A DNA stretch of 64,000 nucleotides, taken from assembly GCF_010731295.1 (NCBI RefSeq), contig NZ_AP022579.1, forward strand, positions 4,216,001-4,280,000, given 5' to 3'. Below, piece after piece: positions 38,851 to 50,562 of the stretch. The notes under the pieces were generated by a model. It had not been told where the DNA came from and made no database searches. It was given only the letters and a program-made list of their open reading frames with translations. Made by a program: the position numbers and the translations under genes. The stretch is from Mycolicibacterium boenickei. GTDB taxonomy: Bacteria > Actinomycetota > Actinomycetes > Mycobacteriales > Mycobacteriaceae. The first letter of the stretch is position 1; each line of letters begins with the position of its first letter.

Positions 38851-39468
38851 GTGGAGTCGCGTTCGGCCGGCACGCGCCACCGGCGGCAGGGGTCACGGCC
38901 CGACCCGTCGATCGACGAGGCCGTATTGAGCGCCACGCGCCGGTTGCTGGTGCAGCGTGGCTACGCGGCGACGTCCATCGACCTGATCGCCGGCACGGCC
39001 GGAGTCAGCCGCCCGACCATCTACCGCAGGTGGAAGTCCAAGGCGCTGCTCGTCCATGAAGCCGTCTTCCCGGATCTGGACCCGGCCGCACCGAGCGACG
39101 ACGTAGCCACCGAGATCACCCGGCTGTGTCGCGGTGCGTACCTGCTGTTCCGCGATCCCGCTGTGCGGGAATCGATCCCGGGCCTGTTGACCGACCTGCG
39201 GGCCGACTCCGACATCCGCAGGCTCATGACGGAGCGCCTCGACGCTGCCGCGCGCACCCAGCTGGCGTCCCTCGTGAACGACGCCGCCTCACAGGGGCAG
39301 GCCCGTCGGCAGGTCGATATCGACACCGTCATGGATGCGATCGGCGGCGCCGCGATGTACGCCGTGTGTGTCCGGGGCATCGACGACTCGGATCAGGCCG
39401 TCGAGCGTGCGTCGACCGATCTGGCCGACCTGATCCTGCGTGGGTTGCTCGCTCGACCCGGGGGATAG
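38851..39468 (+). CDS. TetR/AcrR family transcriptional regulator
   Basis: A 205-residue TetR protein with the N-terminal helix-turn-helix (VQRGYAATSIDLIAGTAGVS, then RPTIYRRWKSKALLV) and a C-terminal domain of the TetR_C_11-like kind. Start is GTG 38851 after GAGGAGA. It is transcribed away from the MDR oxidoreductase and likely represses it through the palindrome at 38737-38761. It ends 9 bp from the converging CorC-like gene. Confidence 0.87.
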   Translation: MESRSAGTRHRRQGSRPDPSIDEAVLSATRRLLVQRGYAATSIDLIAGTAGVSRPTIYRRWKSKALLVHEAVFPDLDPAAPSDDVATEITRLCRGAYLLFRDPAVRESIPGLLTDLRADSDIRRLMTERLDAAARTQLASLVNDAASQGQARRQVDIDTVMDAIGGAAMYAVCVRGIDDSDQAVERASTDLADLILRGLLARPGG

Positions 39469-39477
39469 GCCTGCGGC

Positions 39478-40575
39478 TCAGATGCGGTGGGTACCGTCGC
39501 GCACTGTGCCGACCAGGTCCTCGACCAGGTCCTCCAGCGCCACCATCGCGATGACGGTGTCGTCCGGGCCTTGATCATGCTCTTCGCGCGCATGCTCTTC
39601 GCGCGAGCGCTCATCGACGACCAGCGCGAGGTGACTGTTGCTCCGCCGCATCCGCGACAGCGCGTCGGGCAGCGGTGTCGAGGCCGGGATCCGGGGCAGC
39701 GGTCGCACCATCGACACATCGAGCACCGCATCGGGATCGTTGATCTGGGGCAGCACATCTTTGATGTGTAGGTATCCGATGAACTCCCCGAAGGCATCGG
39801 CCACCGGGAACCGCGAGTACCCGGTTTCGGTGAGCGCCCGCTCCACGTCGCCCACCGTCGGCCCCGAGCCCGGTGCGGCGACCCGGATCGCATGAATCTC
39901 GTTCAGCGGCATCGCCACGTCGTTGACCGTGCGGCTGCGGGTCTGCAGCGCCCGGGTCAACCGACCGTGCTCCTCGGTGTCGAGCAGTCCCTCCGACACC
40001 GATTCGGCGATCATCTCGGACAGTTCGACGGTCGACACGGCCGATTCCAGTTCGTCCTTCGGCTCGACGCGGAATGCCCGGAGAGTGACGTTGGCGCACC
40101 AGTTGTAGAACGCGATGAACGGCCGGGCCGCCCGGATGTAGACCAGGTACGGCGGGATCAGCAGCATCGCCGCGGTCTCGGGACCCGCGATGGCGATGTT
40201 CTTCGGGACCATCTCACCGAGCAGCACATGCAGGATCACCACGATGGCCAGCGCGACGAAGAACGAGACCGTGTGCAGCACGGCATCGGACACCCCGACC
40301 AACGCGAACGGTTTCTCCAGCAGGTGTGCGACGGCCGGTTCACCGACCCGGCCCAGCAGGATCGAGCAGATCGTGATGCCCAGCTGAGAGCCTGCCAGCA
40401 TCAGTGACAGGTGCTCGCCGGCCCGAATGACGGTGACGGCGCTGCGTTTACCCTGTTCGGCCAAGGCCTGCAGCCGATCCCGGCGGGCCGAGATCAGCGC
40501 GAATTCCGCGGCCACGAAGAACGCGTTGGCCGCCAGCAGCAGCACGGTCAACAGCACACCGAGAATGTCACCCAT
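39478..40575 (-). CDS. CorC/HlyC-family membrane protein, short form (Rv1841c-like)
   Basis: A 365-residue protein with an N-terminal DUF21/CNNM domain of three to four helices ([20 protein letters not shown] onward) and a CBS-domain pair (about 205-345). Unlike its neighbour at 40568 it lacks the C-terminal CorC_HlyC domain, ending soon after the CBS pair in a charged tail ([18 protein letters not shown], rich in Glu/Arg). The CNNM family is linked to Mg2+ or Co2+ transport. It overlaps the upstream gene by 8 bp, so both are co-translated and may form a hetero-oligomer. Confidence 0.88.
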   Translation of the reverse strand: MGDILGVLLTVLLLAANAFFVAAEFALISARRDRLQALAEQGKRSAVTVIRAGEHLSLMLAGSQLGITICSILLGRVGEPAVAHLLEKPFALVGVSDAVLHTVSFFVALAIVVILHVLLGEMVPKNIAIAGPETAAMLLIPPYLVYIRAARPFIAFYNWCANVTLRAFRVEPKDELESAVSTVELSEMIAESVSEGLLDTEEHGRLTRALQTRSRTVNDVAMPLNEIHAIRVAAPGSGPTVGDVERALTETGYSRFPVADAFGEFIGYLHIKDVLPQINDPDAVLDVSMVRPLPRIPASTPLPDALSRMRRSNSHLALVVDERSREEHAREEHDQGPDDTVIAMVALEDLVEDLVGTVRDGTHRI

Positions 40576-41935
40576 CGCTGTTCTCCCGGTGGCCGAGGCT
40601 GGTCAGCTCGAGCAGGTCGATCCGGCGGCCGTCCATCCGCACCACGGTGGCCAGCCAGTGCGTCGGCTTGTCGGGATCTCCGTCGGGATCGAACGCGGTG
40701 AGCTCCACGGACTCGCCGGTCTCCGGTATGTGTCCGAGTTCCTGCAGGACCAGCCCGCCGATGGTCTCGTATTCGCCTTCCAGCGCCCGGAATCCGGTGC
40801 TCGCCGCCACCTCGTCGATACGAAGCAGCCCGGACACCTGCCACCCTTCTCCGGCCGGCACCACGTCGGGAGTGGCGTCGTCGTGCTCGTCACGCACGTC
40901 GCCGACGATCTCCTCGATCAGATCCTCGACCGTCACCATGCCCGCGGTGCCGCCGTATTCGTCGACGACGAGCGCGGTCTGCAATCCGTTGGCGCGGATC
41001 TGAGTCATCACGGCGTCGCCGTCGAGGGTGGACGGCACGGTGGCCACCGGCAGCGCCAGGGCGGCCAGCCGGGTCTTGTCCCGGTCTTCGCGTGGAATCG
41101 TGAACACCTGCTTGATGTGGACGACGCCGATGGTCTCGTCGAGGTCGCCCTCGACGATCGGGAACCGGGAGTAGCCGGTGCGGATCGCGGCGTTCATCAG
41201 GTCGGCGACGGAATCGCCCGCGTCGAGGACCTCGATCTTGGAGCGCGGGGTCATCAGTTCCTCGGCGGAGCGCTCGCCGAACTGCAGTGAGCGGTGCACC
41301 AGCAACGCGGTGGACGGGTCGAGCGACCCGCTGCGGGCGGAGTTGCGCACCAGTGATGCCAATTCCTGGGCCGAGCGTGCCGACCGCAGTTCCTCTGCCG
41401 GTTCGATGCCCAGGCGCCGCAGGATCCAGTTCGCGGTGCCGTTGGTCAGCCGGATGACCGGGGTGAACAACATCGAGAACAGCAGTTGGAACGGCGCGGC
41501 CGCCCGGGCTGTCGGGACCGGGCGGGCGACCGCCAGGTTCTTGGGGACCAGCTCGCCGAACACCATCGACAGCGATGTCGCGATGAGCACCGCCAGGAAC
41601 AGGGAAAGTCCACCGGCGAATCTGGCGGGGATCCCGAGCGCGTCGAGGCCGGGGCGGATCAACTCGCCGACGACGGGTTCGGCGAGATAACCGGTGGCCA
41701 GCGTGGTGATCGAGATGCCGACCTGGGCTCCGGAGAGCTGAAAGGACAGCGTGCGGTGGGCGCGGCGGACCAGTTGGTCGCGGCGGTCGCCGGTGCGGGC
41801 GTTGGCCTCGACCGTGCTGCGCTCCAGTGCGGTCAGAGAGAACTCGGCGGCCACGAAAACCGCGGTGCCGAAGGTGAGCAGGACGATCGCCAGGATCGAC
41901 AGCAACGACATGATCACGTCGGTTGAGCTGCCCAT
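40568..41935 (-). CDS. CorC/HlyC-family membrane protein, long form (Rv1842c-like)
   Basis: A 455-residue protein: DUF21/CNNM domain with about four helices (residues 1-200), CBS pair (about 215-345) and CorC_HlyC domain (about 360-440). The family is associated with cation (Mg2+/Co2+) efflux and regulation. First of a two-gene operon. Its 238-bp upstream region may contain a regulatory leader. Confidence 0.88.
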   Translation of the reverse strand: MGSSTDVIMSLLSILAIVLLTFGTAVFVAAEFSLTALERSTVEANARTGDRRDQLVRRAHRTLSFQLSGAQVGISITTLATGYLAEPVVGELIRPGLDALGIPARFAGGLSLFLAVLIATSLSMVFGELVPKNLAVARPVPTARAAAPFQLLFSMLFTPVIRLTNGTANWILRRLGIEPAEELRSARSAQELASLVRNSARSGSLDPSTALLVHRSLQFGERSAEELMTPRSKIEVLDAGDSVADLMNAAIRTGYSRFPIVEGDLDETIGVVHIKQVFTIPREDRDKTRLAALALPVATVPSTLDGDAVMTQIRANGLQTALVVDEYGGTAGMVTVEDLIEEIVGDVRDEHDDATPDVVPAGEGWQVSGLLRIDEVAASTGFRALEGEYETIGGLVLQELGHIPETGESVELTAFDPDGDPDKPTHWLATVVRMDGRRIDLLELTSLGHRENSDG

Positions 41936-42173
41936 CAGATGCTCATCAGTGCTGCGCCGGGCCCGGGGCCCGGCCGACTAGGAGAGGGGTCGTCAGCTTC
42001 CGCGCTGAGAAGTGACTGCTGTTCCACCCCGAAGGCCGGTTCAGAACCGGAGGCCTCGGTGGGTGCCTGCGGCACGTGAACCCTTTCGTTCGATCTGACC
42101 GAGCGGACGAATGGGCGATGCGCCACCGTCCGCGCGGTATCCAGGAACCCCAATAGTATCGCGACTCGCCGGA
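41936..42173 (-). other. Gene-free leader region of the CorC operon
   Basis: No convincing gene. On the minus strand a -10-like TACTAT (complement of 42153-42158) could start a leader of roughly 210 nt before the CorC start at 41935. A 72-codon TTG-started frame (to 41935) lies here, but its TTG is only 1 nt from the -10 and its composition gives no support, so I did not call it. Confidence 0.35.
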
Positions 42174-43631
<1,458 letters not shown>

Positions 43632-43635
43632 CTAC

Positions 43636-45090
43636 TCAGGCGGGAACTTCGCTGCGGTCTCCGCTCCACAGCGTGTGGAACTTCTGGCCGGGCTCGGCGT
43701 CGGTGCGCCCGTAGGTGTGCGCGCCGAAGAAATCACGCAGGCCCTGGGTCAGTGCGGCGGGCAGCCGCTCGGTGCGCAGCGCGTCGTAGTAGGACAGCGA
43801 CGACGAGAAGCCGGGAATCGGGATGCCCAGCTCCGTGGCCGTCACGACCACGCGGCGCCAGCTGTCGATGGCCGATTCGACCGCACTGCGGAAGTACGGC
43901 GCGGCGATCAGCGTGGCCAGGTCCGGATCGGCGTCGAACGCCTCCTTGATCCGGTTGAGGAACTTGGCGCGGATGATGCAGCCGCCGCGCCAGATGGTGG
44001 CCAGGTCACCCGGGGTGAGGTTCCAGTCGTATTCGGCGCTGCCGGCCTGGATCTGGTTGAAGCCCTGGGCGTAGGCAATGATCTTGGACGCGTACAGCGC
44101 CTGGCGCACGTCCTCGGTGAATTGCTCTGCGTCACTGGGCTTTGCGCCGAGATCGCCGGAGGCCAGGCCGGTCGTGGCCTTGCGCTGGGGGACCGAACCC
44201 GACAGGGCGCGCGCGAACACGGCCTCGGCGATACCGGTGACCGGCACGCCCAGGTCGAGCGCGGATTTGACCGTCCAGCGGCCGGTGCCCTTCTGCTCGG
44301 CCTCGTCCACGATGACGTCGACCAGCGGCTTGCCGGTCTTGGCGTCCACCTGGCGCAGCACCTCGGCGGTGATCTCCACCAGGTAGCTGTCCAGCTCGCC
44401 CTTGTTCCACTCGGCGAACACGTCGGCGATCTCGGGGGCGGTCAGGCCCAGCGCGTCGCGCAGTAGTTGGTAGGCCTCGCCGATGAGCTGCATGTCCGAG
44501 TACTCGATGCCGTTGTGCACCATCTTCACGAAGTGTCCGGCACCGTCCGGGCCGATGTGGGTGCAGCACGGCACCCCGTCGACGTGAGCCGAGATCTCCT
44601 CGAGCAGCGGGCCGAGGGACTTGTAGGACTCGGCGGGGCCGCCGGGCATGATCGACGGCCCGTTGAGCGCGCCTTCCTCCCCGCCGGAGATGCCCGCGCC
44701 GACGAAGTGCAGGCCGCGCTCGCGGATCGCCTTCTCCCGGCGGATGGTGTCGGTGTAGAGGGCGTTGCCGCCGTCGATGATGATGTCGCCGGGCTCCATG
44801 GCGTCCGCCAGCTCGTTGATCACGGCATCGGTCGGGTCGCCCGCCTTGACCATGATGATGACCCGGCGTGGCTTCTCCAGGGCGTCGAGGAATTCCTCGA
44901 TCGTCTCGCTGCGCACGAACTTGCCCTCGGAGCCGTGCTCGGCCAGCAGCGCATCGGTTTTGGCGATCGACCGGTTGTGCAGCGCAACGGTATAGCCGTG
45001 GTGGGCGAAGTTACGTGCGAGGTTGGAGCCCATCACGGCCAGGCCGGTGACTCCGATCTGTGCCGTACCGGAAGTGCTGGTCTTGCTCAT
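43636..45090 (-). CDS. gnd1: 6-phosphogluconate dehydrogenase (decarboxylating)
   Basis: A 484-residue enzyme of the long, non-F420 gnd type, oxidising 6-phosphogluconate to ribulose 5-phosphate with NADP. N-terminal Rossmann motif GLAVMGSNLARNFAHHG and NRS, then VGAGISGGEEGALNGPS and the catalytic segment HFVKMVHNGIEYSDMQLI. It is followed on the same strand by guaB1 25 bp later; supply of ribose phosphate and purine salvage are adjacent. Confidence 0.95.
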   Translation of the reverse strand: MSKTSTSGTAQIGVTGLAVMGSNLARNFAHHGYTVALHNRSIAKTDALLAEHGSEGKFVRSETIEEFLDALEKPRRVIIMVKAGDPTDAVINELADAMEPGDIIIDGGNALYTDTIRREKAIRERGLHFVGAGISGGEEGALNGPSIMPGGPAESYKSLGPLLEEISAHVDGVPCCTHIGPDGAGHFVKMVHNGIEYSDMQLIGEAYQLLRDALGLTAPEIADVFAEWNKGELDSYLVEITAEVLRQVDAKTGKPLVDVIVDEAEQKGTGRWTVKSALDLGVPVTGIAEAVFARALSGSVPQRKATTGLASGDLGAKPSDAEQFTEDVRQALYASKIIAYAQGFNQIQAGSAEYDWNLTPGDLATIWRGGCIIRAKFLNRIKEAFDADPDLATLIAAPYFRSAVESAIDSWRRVVVTATELGIPIPGFSSSLSYYDALRTERLPAALTQGLRDFFGAHTYGRTDAEPGQKFHTLWSGDRSEVPA

Positions 45091-45141
45091 GCAGCAGCCT
45101 TTCGTTGTTTTGTTGTGTCAGAACGCCTGTCGGACAGGGGT

Positions 45142-46113
45142 TTATCCAAGTCCGGCGAACAGGCGGTGAAGCTCGGTGAGCCAGGGGACGGCGACGGCCA
45201 CGGTCGGCACCACCAGCACGGCCGCGGCGGTCAGGTACGCGGTGACGGCCATGGCCACACTGTTGGGCTTGCCGCCCAGCCGGCGCACCCGGATCACGGT
45301 GGTCGGCCCGCCCGCGGCCAGTGCACCCGATGGGGTGCGGCCGTTCGCGCAGGCGACCAGCGCCCGGGCCAGGGGAGTGGGGCCCGCGGTGCGTACCGCG
45401 GCGTCGTCGGCGAGCAACTCGATCAGCAGCCGGACCGCGTTCAGGGCGTTGGCGCTGCGGACGAACCGGGGGAAGGCGGCGTGGACCGCGGTGAACATCT
45501 CCAGCACCAGGTCGTGGCGGGCCCGCAGGTGGGCCCGCTCATGGGTGAGGATCGCGGCGACTTCGTTGTCGGACAACGTGGTCAGCGTTCCCTCGCTGAC
45601 CACGACGCGACTGCGGACGCCGGGCAGGCAGTAGGCGAGCGGCTGCTCCACGTCGAGGATGCGGAGCTCGTCGCCGGCAAGCGGGCGGTGGGCCGTACAC
45701 AGATGGGCCGGGACCGCGTCACGGGACTTGCTGAGCAGGTCGACCATCATGCGGTGGTGGGCGCGGCGGCGGCGGGTGGCCACCGCCACCTGGATCACGG
45801 CCACGCACAGCCGTCCCCCGATGAACAGGGTCAGGGTGAAGACCACGACCAGGAGTACCCACAACGGCCAACCGAGGGCGTCGATTTCGCTGGTGATGGT
45901 TGCGGTCGGCCGGCCATCGGGCCCCGGTACGAACAGGCGGCTGGCGATCGCGATACCGGCTGAGAAGGCCGAGAGCACCGCGGCCAAGGCGATCGACTGC
46001 CACAGCACGATTGCCGCGCGTGGGGCACGCAAGGGCCACGCCGCACGGGCCAGCACCGCGGGCACCGGTCCCACCAGGGCCAGTGCGACGAGGGTGAAGG
46101 CCAGCGCGGACAC
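45142..46113 (-). CDS. M56-family (BlaR1-like) membrane metallopeptidase (Rv1845c-like)
   Basis: A 323-residue membrane peptidase with helices near 1-20, 35-58, 82-110 and a C-terminal one near 285-310. The zinc-binding HERAH is at residues 191-195, with a likely third ligand in the ELLADDAA segment near residue 232. It lacks the penicillin-binding sensor domain of true BlaR1, so it senses something else or works with a separate sensor. It follows blaI by 14 bp and probably cleaves it. In M. tuberculosis this pair controls beta-lactam response and other genes. Confidence 0.88.
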   Translation of the reverse strand: MSALAFTLVALALVGPVPAVLARAAWPLRAPRAAIVLWQSIALAAVLSAFSAGIAIASRLFVPGPDGRPTATITSEIDALGWPLWVLLVVVFTLTLFIGGRLCVAVIQVAVATRRRRAHHRMMVDLLSKSRDAVPAHLCTAHRPLAGDELRILDVEQPLAYCLPGVRSRVVVSEGTLTTLSDNEVAAILTHERAHLRARHDLVLEMFTAVHAAFPRFVRSANALNAVRLLIELLADDAAVRTAGPTPLARALVACANGRTPSGALAAGGPTTVIRVRRLGGKPNSVAMAVTAYLTAAAVLVVPTVAVAVPWLTELHRLFAGLG

Positions 46114-46127
46114 GCCGTAAGTCTCTC

Positions 46128-46544
46128 TCAGGCAGTACCCGAATTACCAGCCGGTGGGGGCAGCTGGTGCTTGCTCTCCAGTTCGGCGAGTGCCCGGCGC
46201 AGGGCTCGGGCTTCGTCGATACCGACTTTCTCCACGAAATGAACCAGCGCAGCCTGGCGGCTGCCGGAGTCCGAGGCCTGGTCGAGGGCATCGACCATCA
46301 GGCCCGCAACCAGCTCGTCGCGCCCATGGGTGGGCGCGTAGCGGTGCGCGCGGTCATCGCGGTGCTGCACGACGAGGTTCTTCTTCGCCAGTCGTTGCAG
46401 CACGGTCATGATCGTGGTGTAGGCCAAGTCGCGGCGGGCGGCCAGCGCCTCATGGACTTGGCGCACTGTTTGGGGTTCGGGCGCGGACCACAGGTGATCC
46501 ATCACCTCGCGCTCAAGTTCCCCGAGACGCGTCAATTTGGCCAT
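46128..46544 (-). CDS. blaI: BlaI-type transcriptional repressor
   Basis: A 138-residue winged-helix repressor (LGELEREVMDHLWSAPEPQT, then RRDLAYTTIMTVLQRLAKKN), with a C-terminal dimerisation helix. BlaI represses its own operon and target genes until cleaved in response to cell-wall stress. Start ATG 46544 follows AGGAGAG. It is upstream of the M56 peptidase gene. A dyad resembling its operator lies at 46588-46604. Confidence 0.93.
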   Translation of the reverse strand: MAKLTRLGELEREVMDHLWSAPEPQTVRQVHEALAARRDLAYTTIMTVLQRLAKKNLVVQHRDDRAHRYAPTHGRDELVAGLMVDALDQASDSGSRQAALVHFVEKVGIDEARALRRALAELESKHQLPPPAGNSGTA

Positions 46545-46587
46545 GTTCCGTTCTCTCCTGAGCAGTAAAGCCAGCGTACTACGGGTT

Positions 46588-46604
46588 TACTACCGCGCGT
46601 CGTA
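46588..46604. promoter_or_regulatory. BlaI-type operator
   Basis: TACTAC (46588-46593) and GTCGTA (46599-46604) form a 17-bp dyad with a CGCGC centre and one mismatch, and a third half-site TACTAC lies at 46577-46582. They are 33 to 60 bp upstream of blaI. Known BlaI boxes are TACTAC/GTAGTA-type palindromes, so autoregulation is likely. Confidence 0.6.
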
Positions 46605-46721
46605 TGCATTTGGCGATGGCGCGCAGACCGGCCTCCGCAGTCGTTTAGGGCAAGGTCAGCGCCATATGTCGGGTCGTTTGTGAATCGAGTCACAGGGGGT
46701 AGCTCTCATCCTTCACGTGAC

Positions 46722-46740
46722 TATAGTAAGGCTAACCTAA
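46722..46740. promoter_or_regulatory. IdeR-type iron box
   Basis: The 19-bp site TATAGTAAGGCTAACCTAA matches the IdeR consensus TTAGGTTAGGCTAACCTAA at 15 of 19 positions; the right half is identical. It starts with TATAGT, a good -10, so IdeR-Fe2+ would block the promoter 27-45 bp before the ATG at 46767. Confidence 0.8.
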
Positions 46741-46766
46741 GTCAAACTGGAGCCTTCGGAGGTGAC

Positions 46767-47537
46767 ATGACGGTCTTGATCGAAGATCCGCTGATCGCGG
46801 GTATGGCTATCGAGCGGACGCTGCCGCTGCACGAGTCGAGTCGGCGTTTACGTGAGCTGTATCCGGAGTGTCCGCGGGTCTACGGCGTGGCCGTGGTGGG
46901 CGACTTGTCCCGTAGGCGCTGGTGGCCGTTGGCCGAGGCGCTGTCCGCCGACCGGCTGCAGGGCATGTTCGACGCGGCGATGGCCGAGACGGGCAACCGG
47001 GCCGCGGTCGCCCAGCAACTGGCCGCCACGTTCATCCATGTGGTGATCGGCCGGGTGGTGCCGCTGCTGGTGCTGGAGGGGCGCGCCTGGGACACCGGCC
47101 TGGAGAACCTGTGGGTCCACGTCGACTCCGAGGGTGCGATCGACTGGGTCGGTGTCGTCGATCCGACCCTGCGCGGGCTGCCTGAGGATCCCTATTACTG
47201 CGGCCGGGCCGCCCGGTTGGCCAACGCCTGCCACGACGGCATCGTCGCGCTGCCCAGTGAGGCCGCACTGACCACGTGGGTGGCGCATCGCAGTCATCGC
47301 GCGCTGGAGCCGCTGTTCGCCCGGTTGGTGGAGATCAGTGACGGCGCCATGTCGATCGCGGCCATGTGGCACATGGTGGGGGCGGCGGTGGTCGGTGCGG
47401 CCACCCAGGTCCCGCTGCTGGCCGGCTCCAGCGAGGTGGTGAGCATGCGGCGCGGCCAGGCAGTGCTGGATGCCCTGGTGGGCTTCGGTCTGCCGGTTCG
47501 CGGTTGCGGCCGGGCGGGGAAGGTCTTGTTAAATTAG
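46767..47537 (+). CDS. IdeR-box-controlled protein, possibly FhuF-like iron reductase
   Basis: A 256-residue protein of uncertain function. The overall character (helical, SDGAMSIAAMWHMVGAAVVGAATQV near residue 205) is reminiscent of the FhuF/IucA-IucC-type ferric siderophore reductase group. However, the C-terminal CC-x10-C-x2-C iron-sulfur motif of FhuF is missing; only single cysteines occur (ECP, YYCG, NACHD, RGCGR). Start ATG 46767 follows CGGAGG at 6 nt. The IdeR box upstream indicates low-iron induction, so a part in siderophore iron uptake or release is the best inference. No such gene lies between blaI and the thioesterase in M. tuberculosis. Confidence 0.75.
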   Translation: MTVLIEDPLIAGMAIERTLPLHESSRRLRELYPECPRVYGVAVVGDLSRRRWWPLAEALSADRLQGMFDAAMAETGNRAAVAQQLAATFIHVVIGRVVPLLVLEGRAWDTGLENLWVHVDSEGAIDWVGVVDPTLRGLPEDPYYCGRAARLANACHDGIVALPSEAALTTWVAHRSHRALEPLFARLVEISDGAMSIAAMWHMVGAAVVGAATQVPLLAGSSEVVSMRRGQAVLDALVGFGLPVRGCGRAGKVLLN

Positions 47538-47555
47538 GGCAGCCTTGCCTATTAT
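47527..47555 (+). promoter_or_regulatory. Promoter of the MrsI-like sRNA
   Basis: TTGTTA (47527-47532), a 17-bp spacer and TATTAT (47550-47555) form a strong SigA promoter overlapping the stop codon of the IdeR-controlled gene. The predicted start is near 47562. Confidence 0.7.
47534..47552. promoter_or_regulatory. Second IdeR-type iron box, inside the sRNA promoter
   Basis: TTAGGGCAGCCTTGCCTAT matches the IdeR consensus at 13 of 19 positions, with both outer arms good. It fills the spacer between -35 and -10, so it would repress transcription when iron is plentiful. Confidence 0.65.
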
Positions 47556-47561
47556 GTAGAT

Positions 47562-47663
47562 ACGAGGCTAACGGACCGAGCCGGAGTCCTGAGGGCTGCA
47601 GAGACCCCCGGTCCACTCGAGGGCGGGTCCCGCGTTTCACACGCGGGACCCGCCCGCATCTTT
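47562..47663 (+). ncRNA. mrsI: Putative iron-responsive sRNA (MrsI-like)
   Basis: A ~100-nt non-coding region between an IdeR-controlled promoter and a strong terminator. GGACCG (47573-47578) and CGGTCC (47609-47614) can close a hairpin with a G/A-rich interior; the 3' end is the terminator at 47621-47655. In M. tuberculosis the iron-sparing sRNA MrsI (ncRv11846) lies between Rv1846c and Rv1847 and is IdeR-repressed. The equivalent location (blaI to thioesterase), IdeR box, size and terminator all fit. It would repress non-essential iron proteins during iron starvation. Identity rests on context; sequence conservation was not tested. Confidence 0.75.
47621..47655 (+). terminator. Intrinsic terminator of the sRNA
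   Basis: GGGCGGGTCCCGCGT (47621-47635) and ACGCGGGACCCGCCC (47641-47655) form a perfect 15-bp stem with a TTCAC loop, followed by GCATCTTTG. Confidence 0.88.
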
Positions 47664-47693
47664 GTGGCGATACGGCGTGTAGACACAAGCACT

Positions 47694-48095
47694 GTGACCA
47701 CTGATATCCCCGAAGGTCTGGGCAAGGGGTTCGACACCGAACTGGGCCTGACCTATCTCGAGCTCACCCCCGACGGCGGCCGCGCACAGCTGACGATCCA
47801 TGACAAGCTGCTGCAGCCCTGGGGCATCGTGCACGGTGGCGTGTACTGCTCGATCGTCGAAAGCCTGGCCAGTGTGTCCGGCCACATCTGGCTGTCGGCG
47901 AACGGCGGCGGCACCGTGGTCGGCGTCAACAACAACACCGATTTCCTGCGTGCGATCGGATCTGGCACTGTCACAGCGGTTTCCGAACCGATCCACCGCG
48001 GCCGCCGCCAGCAGCTCTGGCTGATCACCATCACCGACGAGGCCGGCAAGCTCGTGGCCCGAGGCCAGGTGCGGCTGCAGAACATTCCCGAGTAA
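47694..48095 (+). CDS. PaaI-type acyl-CoA thioesterase (Rv1847-like)
   Basis: A 133-residue hot-dog-fold thioesterase. The core motif LLQPWGIVHGGVYCSIVESLAS contains the HGG of the family, and VVGVNNNTDFLRAI and EPIHRGRRQQLWLI match the actinobacterial subgroup. GTG 47694 is chosen because the preceding 10 codons sit against the terminator and lack family character. Substrate is probably an aromatic or acyl-CoA ester. Urease genes follow on the same strand 60 bp later. Confidence 0.85.
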   Translation: MTTDIPEGLGKGFDTELGLTYLELTPDGGRAQLTIHDKLLQPWGIVHGGVYCSIVESLASVSGHIWLSANGGGTVVGVNNNTDFLRAIGSGTVTAVSEPIHRGRRQQLWLITITDEAGKLVARGQVRLQNIPE

Positions 48096-48155
48096 CGCCT
48101 CCGGTGCGGCCGCGAGCGCTGCCGAACCCCGCCGGCCGTGGCAGGATCGCGCACT

Positions 48156-48458
48156 ATGCGTTTGACCCCGCATGAGCAGGATCGTCTGCTCATCTCATAT
48201 GCCGCGGACCTGGCGCGGCGCAGGCAGGCTCGCGGCTTGTTGCTCAACCATCCCGAGGCCGTCGCGGTGATCACTGATCACCTGCTGGAAGGCGCCCGCG
48301 ACGGTCGGACGGTCGCGGAGTTGATGGTGAGTGGTCGCGATGTGCTGACTCGCGACCAGGTCATGGAGGGAGTGCCCGAGATGCTGGACGACGTGCAGGT
48401 CGAGGCCACTTTTCCGGACGGCACCAAGCTGGTCACCGTTCACCACCCGATTGTCTGA
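48156..48458 (+). CDS. ureA: Urease gamma subunit
   Basis: A 100-residue urease gamma subunit ([18 protein letters not shown], then [20 protein letters not shown] and [19 protein letters not shown] in its last third; Q replaces E in some of these positions). Start ATG 48156; a frame 6 codons longer exists but lacks support. No clear ribosome-binding site precedes it. First gene of ureABCFGD. Confidence 0.95.
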   Translation: MRLTPHEQDRLLISYAADLARRRQARGLLLNHPEAVAVITDHLLEGARDGRTVAELMVSGRDVLTRDQVMEGVPEMLDDVQVEATFPDGTKLVTVHHPIV

Positions 48459-48461
48459 GCG

Positions 48462-48809
48462 ATGACCAGCGAGGAGCCGAAGGCGGATCGCGCATCGGTC
48501 GTGCCCGGCGAAATCGTCTACGGCGACGGTGCGATCGCACTCAATCCCGATGCGCCACGGCTGATTCTGGACATCGTCAACACCGGTGACCGACCGGTAC
48601 AGGTCGGCAGTCACGTGCACCTACCACAGGCGAACTCGGCGCTGGACTTCGACCGGGACGCCGCCCGCGGGCACCGCCTCGACGTTCCGGCCGGTACCGC
48701 GATTCGATTCGAACCCGGTGTGGCCCAGCGTGTTTCGCTGGTGCCACTGGGCGGCACACGTGAGGTCCACGGCATCAGCCTCGACCCGCCCGGGCGATTG
48801 GGGGCGTGA
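48462..48809 (+). CDS. ureB: Urease beta subunit
   Basis: A 115-residue urease beta subunit ([17 protein letters not shown], then [20 protein letters not shown] and [19 protein letters not shown]). It begins 3 bp after the ureA stop. Actinobacterial ureases keep A, B and C as separate chains; C-terminal tail is short. Confidence 0.95.
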   Translation: MTSEEPKADRASVVPGEIVYGDGAIALNPDAPRLILDIVNTGDRPVQVGSHVHLPQANSALDFDRDAARGHRLDVPAGTAIRFEPGVAQRVSLVPLGGTREVHGISLDPPGRLGA

Positions 48810-48840
48810 TGAGCGCTTGCGAGAAGAACCGAGGACACCG

Positions 48841-50562
<1,722 letters not shown>

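Noticed and set aside
41935..42153. 72-codon frame upstream of the CorC operon
   Set aside because: It starts with TTG next to a -10 element, so it would not be in the transcript's coding part, and its sequence is of low complexity toward the end.
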